From Afipia sp. (GTDB lineage: Bacteria; Pseudomonadota; Alphaproteobacteria; Rhizobiales; Xanthobacteraceae): 64,000 bases of DNA. A model generated the notes under the pieces. It worked only from the letters and a program-made list of their open reading frames with translations, searched no databases and had not been told where the DNA came from. Positions within the stretch are counted from its first letter, which is position 1. Every line of letters starts with the position of its first letter. Made by a program: the position numbers and the translations under genes. Location: positions 506,950 through 570,949 of the forward strand of contig JAFKER010000005.1 of the NCBI GenBank assembly GCA_017308595.1, written 5' to 3'. This document shows, one piece after another, positions 54,900 to 63,099 of the stretch.

Positions 54900-55919
54900 A
54901 TGACCATCTCACGCCGTACTTTGCTTAAAACTTCAGCCGTCGCTTCGGTAATGGCCGGGATCGGTGCGCCGCTGGTCGCGCGCGCCCAGCAGGCCGAGTT
55001 TGTCTATAAATTCGCCAATAATCTGCCGGACACGCATCCCATCAACGTGCGCTCCCGCGAAATGTCCGCAGCCATCAAGCAGGAAACCAATGGCCGCGTG
55101 GACATTCAGATTTTTCCGTCGAGCCAGCTCGGCTCCGACACCGATATGCTGAGCCAGATTCGCTCCGGCGGCGTCGAGTTCTTCACATTGTCCGGCCTCA
55201 TTCTGGCGACGCTGGTTCCCGCTGCCTCGATCAACGGCATCGGTTTCGCATTCCCTGATTATCCCGCGGTGTGGAAGGCAATGGACGGCGATCTCGGCGC
55301 CTATATCCGGGCGCAGATCACCAAGGCCAATCTCGTGGTGATGGACAAGATTTGGGACAACGGTTTCCGCCAGACCACGTCATCGACCAAGCCGATCAAC
55401 ACGCCGGAAGATTATAAAGGCTTCAAGATCCGCGTGCCGGTCTCGCCGCTGTGGACCTCGATGTTCAAGGCGTTCGATGCTGCGCCGGCCTCGATCAACT
55501 TCAACGAGGTTTATTCCGCGCTGCAGACCAAGATTGTCGAAGGCCAGGAAAATCCGCTGGCGCTGATTTCGACTGCGAAACTCTACGAAGTGCAGAAGTA
55601 TTGCTCGCTCACCAACCACATGTGGGATGGCTACTGGTTCCTCGCCAATCGCCGCGCATGGGAGAGGCTACCTGAAGATGTCCGCACCATTGTCGCGAAG
55701 AACATCAACGGCGCCGGCATGAAGGCGCGCGACGACACCGAGAAGCTGAACGCGAACCTGCAGACCGAACTCGCCGCCAAGGGCTTTACGTTCAATCAGC
55801 CCGACCTCAAGCCGTTCCGCGAGAAACTGCGTCAGGCCGGTTTCTATGCCGAATGGAAAGGCAAGTATGGCGACGAAGCCTGGGCGATTCTGGAAAAGAA
55901 TGCCGGCAAGCTGACCTGA
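54900..55919 (+). CDS. dctP: TRAP transporter periplasmic binding protein DctP
   Basis: 339-residue solute receptor. Tat-like signal (SRRTLLKTSAVASVMAGIG), then the DctP pattern FKFANNLPDTHPINVRSREM-like start, IQIFPSSQLGSDTDML, and the signature arginine region GFKIRVPVSPLWTSMF, where the carboxylate-binding Arg sits. The ligand is thus probably an organic acid. It is followed by the fused membrane subunit 7 nt later. Proposed ligand is mevalonate, from the HMG-CoA reductase nearby; this is inference. Confidence 0.9.
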   Translation: MTISRRTLLKTSAVASVMAGIGAPLVARAQQAEFVYKFANNLPDTHPINVRSREMSAAIKQETNGRVDIQIFPSSQLGSDTDMLSQIRSGGVEFFTLSGLILATLVPAASINGIGFAFPDYPAVWKAMDGDLGAYIRAQITKANLVVMDKIWDNGFRQTTSSTKPINTPEDYKGFKIRVPVSPLWTSMFKAFDAAPASINFNEVYSALQTKIVEGQENPLALISTAKLYEVQKYCSLTNHMWDGYWFLANRRAWERLPEDVRTIVAKNINGAGMKARDDTEKLNANLQTELAAKGFTFNQPDLKPFREKLRQAGFYAEWKGKYGDEAWAILEKNAGKLT

Positions 55920-55926
55920 TCCTGCG

Positions 55927-57816
55927 ATGGCCCACGCGACCACGTCCGCGTCTGCGATAAAAGCGGCTGTTCCGGCGACGCCTTTGCAGCGCTGGCTGCA
56001 ATCGGCCGAGGCCGCGCTCGGCTGGCTGGTGGAAATTCCGGCAGCGTTGCTCGTAGTCGCGGAGATCGTCATCCTGTTTGCGGGCGTCGTCTCGCGTTAC
56101 GGCTTTCGCAGTCCGCTGATCTGGTCGGACGAACTGGCGTCGATCCTGTTTCTCTGGCTCGCCATGTTCGGTGCGGTGGTTGCGTTCCGGCGCGCCGAGC
56201 ACATGCGGATGACAGCGGTGGTCGCCAAGTGTGAGCCGGGGTTGCGGGCATTTCTCGATACGGTCGGCACATGGGCGGCGCTGGCGTTTCTGCTGATGAT
56301 CGTTTGGCCATCGTATGAATACGCCTATGAAGAGAGCTTCATCACCACACCTGCGCTGCAGATTCCGAATTCATGGCGTGCGGCGGCATTACCGATTGGC
56401 GTCGGCCTAATGGTATTGTTCGCGCTGCTGCGCCTGATGCGGCAGTCCGGCAAAAAGCAGCTGCTCATGTCGCTGGTCGCGGTGGCGGGCATCATTACGG
56501 TATTCTGGTTTTTGCAGCCGGTTCTACGGCCGCTCGGCAATCTCAATCTGATCATCTTCTTTGTCGGCGTGGTGGCGCTGTGCGTTTTCGCAGGCGTGCC
56601 GATTGCGTTTGCCTTCGGGTTGTCGATCTTCGGCTATCTTGTTCTGACCACTCATACGCCGCCGATGGTGCTGGTCGGACGCATGGACGAGGGCATGAGC
56701 CATCTGATCCTGCTGGCGGTGCCGCTGTTCGTGTTCCTCGGTCTCCTGATCGAGATGACCGGTATGGCTCGGGCAATGGTGGCGTTTCTGGCCAGCCTGC
56801 TCGGCCATGTGCGCGGCGGCCTGCATTACGTGCTGATCGGCGCGATGTATCTGGTGTCGGGCATTTCCGGCTCGAAGGCTGCCGACATGGCCGCCGTTGC
56901 ACCGGTGCTGTTTCCCGAAATGAAAGAACGCGGCGCCAAGCCGGGCGATCTTGTCGCGTTGCTGTCGGCCACCGGCGCGCAGACCGAAACCATTCCGCCA
57001 AGCCTCGTGCTGATCACCATCGGCTCGGTGACGGGCGTGTCGATTGCTGCGTTGTTCACCGGCGGCCTGCTGCCGGGGCTGGTGCTGGCGATTACGCTCT
57101 CGGGACTCGTGTGGTGGCGCTACCGCCATGAAGACCTCAGCCATGTGGAGCGGGCGTCGCCGGCGCGTATCCTGCGCACCTTCGTGGTCGCGTTGCCGGC
57201 GCTGGCGCTGCCGTTTGTCATCCGCGCGGCGGTGGTAGAGGGCGTTGCGACAGCAACTGAAGTGTCGACCATCGGCATCGTGTTCGCGGTCCTGGCCGGC
57301 CTCCTTGTCTATCGTCAGTTCGACTGGCCCCGTCTGATGCCGATGCTGGTGGAAACCGCATCGCTGTCGGGTGCAATCCTTCTGATTATCGGCACGGCGA
57401 CCGGCATGGCGTGGGGATTGACGCAATCCGGCTTCTCGCGCTCGCTCGCTGTAGCTATGACCGGGTTGCCCGGTGGTCCTGCGATCTTTATCGCGGTGTC
57501 GATTGTCGCGTTCATGATCTTGGGCAGCGTGCTGGAGGGCATTCCCGCGATTGTGCTGTTCGGGCCGCTGTTGTTTCCGATTGCCAAGACGGTCGGCGTG
57601 CACGAAGTGCATTATGCGATGATCGTGATCCTCGCCATGGGCATCGGCCTGTTCGCGCCACCATTCGGCGTCGGTTATTACGCGGCCTGCGCTATCGGAC
57701 GTGTCGATCCGGCGGAAGGAATCCGCCCGATTTGGGGCTATCTGCTGTCGCTGCTGGTCGGCTTGATCGTTGTCGCGGCGTTTCCGTGGATTTCCATCGG
57801 CTTCCTTGCGAAGTGA
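55927..57816 (+). CDS. Fused TRAP transporter small and large permease (DctQM)
   Basis: 629-residue membrane protein. The first about 190 residues are the DctQ part (FAGVVSRYGFRSPLIWSDELASILFLWLAMFGAVVAFRR region), joined to a DctM large subunit from about residue 195 (FAGVPIAFAFGLSIFGYLVL, VPLFVFLGLLIEMTGMA, GIGLFAPPFGVGYYAA). Q and M are separate genes in many TRAP systems but fusions are common. With DctP it forms a complete Na+-driven importer. Confidence 0.93.
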   Translation: MAHATTSASAIKAAVPATPLQRWLQSAEAALGWLVEIPAALLVVAEIVILFAGVVSRYGFRSPLIWSDELASILFLWLAMFGAVVAFRRAEHMRMTAVVAKCEPGLRAFLDTVGTWAALAFLLMIVWPSYEYAYEESFITTPALQIPNSWRAAALPIGVGLMVLFALLRLMRQSGKKQLLMSLVAVAGIITVFWFLQPVLRPLGNLNLIIFFVGVVALCVFAGVPIAFAFGLSIFGYLVLTTHTPPMVLVGRMDEGMSHLILLAVPLFVFLGLLIEMTGMARAMVAFLASLLGHVRGGLHYVLIGAMYLVSGISGSKAADMAAVAPVLFPEMKERGAKPGDLVALLSATGAQTETIPPSLVLITIGSVTGVSIAALFTGGLLPGLVLAITLSGLVWWRYRHEDLSHVERASPARILRTFVVALPALALPFVIRAAVVEGVATATEVSTIGIVFAVLAGLLVYRQFDWPRLMPMLVETASLSGAILLIIGTATGMAWGLTQSGFSRSLAVAMTGLPGGPAIFIAVSIVAFMILGSVLEGIPAIVLFGPLLFPIAKTVGVHEVHYAMIVILAMGIGLFAPPFGVGYYAACAIGRVDPAEGIRPIWGYLLSLLVGLIVVAAFPWISIGFLAK

Positions 57817-57823
57817 TCGCCGG

Positions 57824-59227
57824 TTACGGTGCGCGATGCTCGGCCATGAAGCATGCGAAGCGCGGATCGCCGACATGGGCGATGTTGACGCGCATGGCGG
57901 GAGGCGTGGGTGTCGCATCCGGATTGAATGCCGATCCCGGCGCCAGCAGGATGCTGCGCTCGGCTGCGATCCGCGAGAGTTGCGTGTCGTCGATATGCGC
58001 GGGCAGTTCGCACCACATATAGAAGCCGCCGCGTGGCTGGCCGAATACCGGCAGGCCGAGCCGCGACAATGTGTCGTTGGCTTGTCCGGTCGCGGCTTCA
58101 ATGCGCCCGATCAGCCGCTTGAGATGGCCGCGATAACGTCCGCTGGTGATGAGATCGTAGATGATCTGCTCGATGTAACCCGAGCTGTTCGCCCGCGTGA
58201 TCATCTTCAGGTCCGCGAGCCGCGCAATCGTATCGGCGTTGGCGGCGATGTAGCCCGAGCGCAGGCTTGCGGAGAGCGTCTTGGCGAAGGTGCCGACATA
58301 GATCACGCGGTCGAGCTGATCGAGCGCGGCGAGGCGGGGGCTGGTGTTCGACAGTACATCCGCGAACGGATCGGAATCGACAATCCGCAGATTATGTTCG
58401 GTGGCGGTGCGCAGCAGCCGGTAGGCGACCGGCAGCGTGACTGAACAGCCGGTGGGGTTGTGCGCCAGCGATTGCGTGAAAAACATTCGCGCGCCAGTAC
58501 TCGCGGCTTTCGCGGCAAGATCGTCAGGATCGGGTCCGTCGGCGGTGCGCCGCACGCCGATCAGCCGGGCCTTGGCAAGCCGCAGTTTGCCGAACAGCGG
58601 ATAGTAGCCGGGACTGTCCACAAGAACCGGATCGCCCGGTTCGATGTATTGGCGCACGATCATATCCAGCGCGTCGTTTGCGCCCTGCGTCAACAGAACC
58701 TGCGTGGGTTCTGCGCCGATGGAGCGCTCTGCAAGAAGTCCCGCGATGCGCTGGCGCAATGGCAGAAGCCCGTAAGGACTGCCGTAACTTTCCGGCAGGC
58801 TGCGCTGACCGGGGCGGCTGACGGGACGCAGATAGGGCCCAACCTCGGAGCCTTCCATCCACGCGGCAGGCGGGCGGCCATCGCCGACGCGCACCTCGTA
58901 ACGCTTTTCCAGTTGCTCGCGCAGCAGCCAGACACTGTCCACCGCGCCAACCTTGGCGGGTTCGGTCGTCTCCATGCGCTTGGGGCGGTGGGTGGAAACG
59001 TAGAATCCGGATCCGGGTTTGCTCTCGATCTGGCCCGACGCCACCAGCCGCTCATACGCATCGACGATCGTATTTTTGGATGCGCCGAACAGCTCCGATG
59101 CGCCGCGGATCGAGGGCAGGCGTTCGCCGGGCCGCAGCACGCCGCGTTCGATTCTCGCAATGATTTCATCGGCGATGGTCTCGATGCGGGACCGTGCCGC
59201 GCCGCTGTTTGGCTGAACTGTACCCAT
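57824..59227 (-). CDS. MocR-type regulator: GntR helix-turn-helix fused to class I aminotransferase
   Basis: 467-residue MocR/GabR-family protein. N-terminal winged helix IIARIERGVLRPGERLPSIRG then FGASKNTIVDAYERLVASG; C-terminal PLP domain with TQGANDALDMIVRQY, VDSPGYYP, HNPTGCS and the PLP lysine in YVGTFAKTLSASLRSGYIAA. It is convergent with the TRAP genes and divergent from the HMG-CoA reductase gene 126 nt away, so it may control one or both. A TTG at 59263 would add 12 residues. Confidence 0.9.
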   Translation of the reverse strand: MGTVQPNSGAARSRIETIADEIIARIERGVLRPGERLPSIRGASELFGASKNTIVDAYERLVASGQIESKPGSGFYVSTHRPKRMETTEPAKVGAVDSVWLLREQLEKRYEVRVGDGRPPAAWMEGSEVGPYLRPVSRPGQRSLPESYGSPYGLLPLRQRIAGLLAERSIGAEPTQVLLTQGANDALDMIVRQYIEPGDPVLVDSPGYYPLFGKLRLAKARLIGVRRTADGPDPDDLAAKAASTGARMFFTQSLAHNPTGCSVTLPVAYRLLRTATEHNLRIVDSDPFADVLSNTSPRLAALDQLDRVIYVGTFAKTLSASLRSGYIAANADTIARLADLKMITRANSSGYIEQIIYDLITSGRYRGHLKRLIGRIEAATGQANDTLSRLGLPVFGQPRGGFYMWCELPAHIDDTQLSRIAAERSILLAPGSAFNPDATPTPPAMRVNIAHVGDPRFACFMAEHRAP

Positions 59228-59294
59228 GGTTTGAATGGTACGGACCTTCCCGAAATTGTGCAAAGTGTTCCTTGTGGTGTACCCCCATCACCAT
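59226..59294. promoter_or_regulatory. Candidate MocR binding region
   Basis: Direct repeat ATGGT-TTGA-ATGGT (59226-59239), plus TGGTG-N9-CACCA (59275-59293) in the gap between mocR and the HMG-CoA reductase gene. MocR proteins often bind direct repeats with ACCA cores. The match is short and weak. Confidence 0.3.
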
Positions 59295-59353
59295 ACAGTT
59301 TCCCCAGCCGAAAATCCCCCTCAAGAGGACATCGGTTCGGGAGACGTTGAAGA

Positions 59354-60637
59354 ATGACTGTTGCCAGACATGGCGCGAACCGCTCGTCGCGGATCGCCGG
59401 ATTTCACCGCAAGTCGCCGCAGGAGCGGCTCGATCTTGTGGCCTCGTTCGCGGGCCTCGACGCCGCGACCACGGCGCATCTCGCCGACATGGGCAATCTG
59501 CCGCCGCCGCTTGCCGACAAGATGATCGAGAACGTCATCGCCACCATGAATGTGCCGATCGGCATCGCGACCAATGTGAAGGTCGATGGCGAGGATGTGC
59601 TGATCCCGATGGCCACGGAAGAATCATCGGTGGTGGCGGCAGTCTGCAATGCCGCGCGCCAGACCTACGATAACGGCTTCACTACATCCGTCTCCGGCAC
59701 CCTGATGATCGCGCAGGTGCAGGCTGTGGACGTGCCCGATCCTTATGCCGCGCGGCTGCGTCTTCTGGAGAAGCGCGATGAGATCAAGGCAATTTGTGAT
59801 TCCTGCGATCCGCTGCTGGTGAAACTCGGCGGCGGCTTCCGCGATGTCGAGGTGCGGATACTCGACACGCTTGGCGGCCCGATGGTCATCACGCATCTGA
59901 TCGTCGACACGCGCGATGCGATGGGCGCCAACGCGGTCAACACCATGGCCGAGAAGATCGCGCCGCATATTGCATCGTGGAGCGGCGGGCGCGTATTCCT
60001 GCGAATTCTGTCCAATCTGGCGGATCGCCGTCTGGCGCGCGCCCATGCGGTGTGGAAGTTGGACGATATCGGCGGGGAGAGTGTGCGCGATGGCATCATC
60101 AGCGCGTATCAGTTTGCCGAAGCTGATCCGTACCGCGCCGCCACCCACAACAAGGGCATCATGAACGGCATCAGCGCCGTCATTCTTGCCACCGGCAACG
60201 ACACCCGCGCGGTGGAAGCGGGCGCGCATGCCTTTGCGGCGCGGAGCGGGCGCTACACCAGTCTGACGCGCTACGAGGTCACCAAGGACGGTCATCTGTC
60301 CGGTTCGATCGAACTGCCGCTTGCGGTGGGCCTGATCGGCGGCGCGACCAAAATTCATCCGACGGCGCAGGCGTGTCTAAAGATTCTCGGCGTCATCACG
60401 GCGGAGCGGCTGGCGCGGATCATCGCGGCCGTGGGACTGGCGCAGAATTTCTCCGCGCTGAAGGCGCTTGCCACCGTCGGCATCCAGTCCGGCCACATGG
60501 CACTTCATGCGCAGAACATCGCGATCATGGCTGGCGCCATCGGCGAAGAAGTGGATGCTGTTGCGAAAGTATTGGTCGAACGTGCGGCCGTGCGTATCGA
60601 TATCGCTCAGGAAATACTGGAGATCATTCGACGCTAA
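59354..60637 (+). CDS. mvaA: Class II hydroxymethylglutaryl-CoA reductase (degradative type)
   Basis: 427-residue enzyme interconverting mevalonate and HMG-CoA. Catalytic residues are Lys267 (THNKGIMNGIS), Asp283 (GNDTRAVEA) and His381 (SGHMALHAQNIA); these numbers coincide with the Pseudomonas mevalonii enzyme as I remember them. The Glu is in MATEESS (89/90), and DTRDAMGANAVNTMAEK is the NAD-binding region. Bacteria of this group usually make isoprenoids by the MEP route, so this copy is probably catabolic. No HMG-CoA lyase gene is present in the window. An operon with the next gene is likely. Confidence 0.92.
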   Translation: MTVARHGANRSSRIAGFHRKSPQERLDLVASFAGLDAATTAHLADMGNLPPPLADKMIENVIATMNVPIGIATNVKVDGEDVLIPMATEESSVVAAVCNAARQTYDNGFTTSVSGTLMIAQVQAVDVPDPYAARLRLLEKRDEIKAICDSCDPLLVKLGGGFRDVEVRILDTLGGPMVITHLIVDTRDAMGANAVNTMAEKIAPHIASWSGGRVFLRILSNLADRRLARAHAVWKLDDIGGESVRDGIISAYQFAEADPYRAATHNKGIMNGISAVILATGNDTRAVEAGAHAFAARSGRYTSLTRYEVTKDGHLSGSIELPLAVGLIGGATKIHPTAQACLKILGVITAERLARIIAAVGLAQNFSALKALATVGIQSGHMALHAQNIAIMAGAIGEEVDAVAKVLVERAAVRIDIAQEILEIIRR

Positions 60638-60692
60638 GACATTCCGGCGAAGCCGGATAACCACATAAGAAAGTCAAAACGGGAGGATAAGA

Positions 60693-61913
60693 ATGGTTAA
60701 ATCGAAATCCGCACTTCTGGCGGGCGCGGCGATGCTTCTGTCGCTTGTGGCTCCTGCGCATGCGCAGATCGCCAACAACACCATCAAGCTCGGTGTTCTG
60801 ACCGATCTCACCGGCATCGCCACCGATTCCACAGGCGTGGGTTCGGTCGCCGCCGCAAAACTCGCCATTGACGATTTCAAGCTTGAGAAGCCCGACATCA
60901 AGGTCGAACTGCTTCAGGCCGATCACCAGAACAAGCCGGACATTGGCGGCGCGATTACGCGGCGCTGGATGGACATCGACAAGGTGGATGCTGTTCTCGA
61001 CGTGCCGTTCTCGTCGGTGGCTCTGGCTGTTCAGGAAGCCACGCGCGGATCGAAGACCGCGTTCATCGCCTCCGGCCCCGGCTCATCGCTGCTGACTGGG
61101 GAGAAGTGCTCGCCCAACACTGTGCACTGGACCTATGACACCTGGGCGCTGGCGCACGGCACCGCGCTGGCCCTGCTCAAGGCGAAGAAGGACACATGGT
61201 TCTTCGTGACCGCGGACTATGCGTTCGGTCATTCGCTGGAGAAGGACGCGTCCGATGTGGTGAAGGCGGAGAACGGCAAGGTTCTCGGCAGCGTGCGGCA
61301 TCCGCCGGGCGCGTCGGATTTCTCGTCGTTCCTTTTGCAGGCGCAGGCCAGCAAGGCCAAGATCGTCGCGCTCGCCAACGCTGTGAACGACACCGTCAAC
61401 TCCGTGAAGCAGGCGACCGAATTCGGACTTCAGGCCGGCGGGCAGGAGCTTGCGGCGCTGCTGATGCAGGTCACCGACGTCAACGCCATCGGGCTGCAGG
61501 GCGCGAAGGGCCTTTATCTGACCGAAGGCTTCTATTGGGACGCCAACGACGGCACCCGCAAGTTTGCTGACCGCTTCACTGCGGCGGTGGGCGGCGGCAA
61601 GCGTCCAACAGCGATCCAGGCGGGCGTCTATGCCGGGACGCTGCATTATCTGCGCGCGGCGGCGGCGGCGAACACGACCGACGGACAGAAGGTCGTCGCC
61701 AAGATGAAGGAAATGCCGTCGAAAGATCCGCTGTTCGGTGAGGGTCATATCCGCGAGGACGGCCGTCACATCCACGATATGTATCTTTTCCAGGTGAAGA
61801 CCCCCGCCGAGTCCAAGGCGCCTTGGGACTTCTACAAGCTGGTGGAGACGATCCCGGCAAAGGACGCTTTCCGGCCACTGGCCGAGGGCAACTGCCCGAT
61901 GGTGAAGAAGTAA
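60693..61913 (+). CDS. Liv-type ABC substrate-binding protein, orphan
   Basis: 406-residue periplasmic protein with signal peptide (SALLAGAAMLLSLVAPAHA) and the Peripla_BP_6 fold (IKLGVLTDLTGIATDSTGVGS, VDAVLDVPFSSVALAVQEAT, FFVTADYAFGHSLEKDA). It starts 55 nt after the HMG-CoA reductase stop with GGGAGG about 7 nt before the ATG. No permease or ATPase genes are beside it, so it must share another Liv system (for example that at 50-54 kb) or act alone. Ligand unknown. Confidence 0.88.
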   Translation: MVKSKSALLAGAAMLLSLVAPAHAQIANNTIKLGVLTDLTGIATDSTGVGSVAAAKLAIDDFKLEKPDIKVELLQADHQNKPDIGGAITRRWMDIDKVDAVLDVPFSSVALAVQEATRGSKTAFIASGPGSSLLTGEKCSPNTVHWTYDTWALAHGTALALLKAKKDTWFFVTADYAFGHSLEKDASDVVKAENGKVLGSVRHPPGASDFSSFLLQAQASKAKIVALANAVNDTVNSVKQATEFGLQAGGQELAALLMQVTDVNAIGLQGAKGLYLTEGFYWDANDGTRKFADRFTAAVGGGKRPTAIQAGVYAGTLHYLRAAAAANTTDGQKVVAKMKEMPSKDPLFGEGHIREDGRHIHDMYLFQVKTPAESKAPWDFYKLVETIPAKDAFRPLAEGNCPMVKK

Positions 61914-62252
61914 GCCGATTCCACGGCTATGCAGCGCTGCGGATTTCCGCGGCGGTGGTTTAGAGAAGGTGTAATTTCCTCCCGGCGGGCTCCGCTCGGG
62001 AGGAAATTTCTCCCATAGAACATGATCTTAGAATGCAAGCCGGGTTTGTCGCCCCGGCATGACGCAGATGCGGTATCTAATTGACCGAAAACGGAAATTC
62101 GGCTATTTGAGCGGCGTCGTGAATGCTGCCGCCGTCTTTGCCTGCCAGGCAGGCCCCCAGCACAATTCATTGGCGAGAGTTTTGCGTGAGGCGTGATTGC
62201 CCGCATGTCCGGCGATTGTGTGCTCACCGATTGCAAGAGCATGGGTCCGGTT
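61914..62252. other. 339-nt gap with one hairpin, no gene
   Basis: Contains the hairpin at 61973-62008 and otherwise no recognisable gene or RNA. The last about 100 nt before fpr presumably hold its promoter. A frame open from 62193 continues into fpr but its extra residues do not fit the family. Confidence 0.5.
61973..62008 (+). terminator. 12-bp hairpin after the orphan binding-protein gene
   Basis: Perfect arms AATTTCCTCCCG / CGGGAGGAAATT with a 12-nt loop, 59 nt after the stop. It ends in TTCTCCC, without a full T-run, but is a likely terminator for the mvaA operon. Confidence 0.6.
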
Positions 62253-63026
62253 ATGAGCAACTTCAATCAGGAAACGGTTCTGAGCGTCCATCACTGGACC
62301 GACAACCTTTTCAGCTTCACCACCACACGGGATTCCTCCTTCCGCTTCCGCAATGGTGAATTCACCATGATCGGCCTCAAGGTCGGGGAGAAGCCGCTGC
62401 TGCGCGCCTACAGCGTCGCGAGCGCGAACTACGAAGAGAACCTTGAGTTCTTCTCGATCAAAGTCCCCGACGGCCCGCTGACCTCGCGTCTCCAGCATCT
62501 GAAGGAAGGCGACCAGATCATCGTCAGCCGCAAGGCCACCGGCACGCTGGTGATCGACAACCTCACCGATGGCCGCAATCTCTATCTGATCGGAACCGGG
62601 ACCGGCCTCGCGCCGTTCCTGAGCGTCATCAAGGACCCTGAGACGTATGAACGTTTCGAGAAGGTTGTGCTGCTGCACGGCTGCCGCCATGTTCGCGAAC
62701 TGGCTTACGGCGAGCTGATCACCGAAAAACTGCCGCAGGACGAAATGATCGGAGATATGGTGCGCGCGCAGCTCATCTATTATCCGACCGTGACGCGTGA
62801 TCCGTTCCGCAATCGCGGACGCATTACGGACCTGATTACGTCCGGCAAGCTGTTCGAAGATATTTCACTACCTGTACTCGATGCAGCCAAGGACCGCGTC
62901 ATGATGTGCGGCAGTCCGGCGCTGTTGGCCGATACCAAGAAGCTGCTCGAAGAGCGCGGCTTTGTCGAAGGCAATCATGGCGAGCCGGCCGACTTCGTGG
63001 TCGAGAAGGCGTTCGCCGAGCGCTGA
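62253..63026 (+). CDS. fpr: Ferredoxin/flavodoxin--NADP+ reductase
   Basis: 257-residue FAD enzyme that exchanges electrons between NADPH and ferredoxin or flavodoxin. FAD-binding RAYSVAS (near residue 52), NADPH-binding IGTGTGLAPFLS (near 114), MMCGSPALL, and a C-terminal extension ending VEKAFAER, as in the short bacterial Fpr group. The ATG at 62253 gives the standard 257-residue length; in-frame ATGs further upstream (62241 and 62193) are less likely. Confidence 0.92.
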   Translation: MSNFNQETVLSVHHWTDNLFSFTTTRDSSFRFRNGEFTMIGLKVGEKPLLRAYSVASANYEENLEFFSIKVPDGPLTSRLQHLKEGDQIIVSRKATGTLVIDNLTDGRNLYLIGTGTGLAPFLSVIKDPETYERFEKVVLLHGCRHVRELAYGELITEKLPQDEMIGDMVRAQLIYYPTVTRDPFRNRGRITDLITSGKLFEDISLPVLDAAKDRVMMCGSPALLADTKKLLEERGFVEGNHGEPADFVVEKAFAER

Positions 63027-63047
63027 TCGGAATTCCAGGTTTCAATG

Positions 63048-63078
63048 AAAAAGCCGCTGGTGATGCCAGCGGCTTTTT
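63048..63078 (+). terminator. Rho-independent terminator after fpr
   Basis: 13-bp perfect stem AAAAAGCCGCTGG / CCAGCGGCTTTTT with a 5-nt loop and T-run, 22 nt after the fpr stop. The A/T-rich ends let it also serve the convergent RND gene, whose stop is at 63100. Confidence 0.88.
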
Positions 63079-63099
63079 GTTTGCGTGAAGTCGAAACAA

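Noticed and set aside
56524-58101. Minus-strand open frame of 525 codons over the TRAP permease
   Set aside because: Arg/His/Gln-rich shadow of a membrane protein, with no motif.
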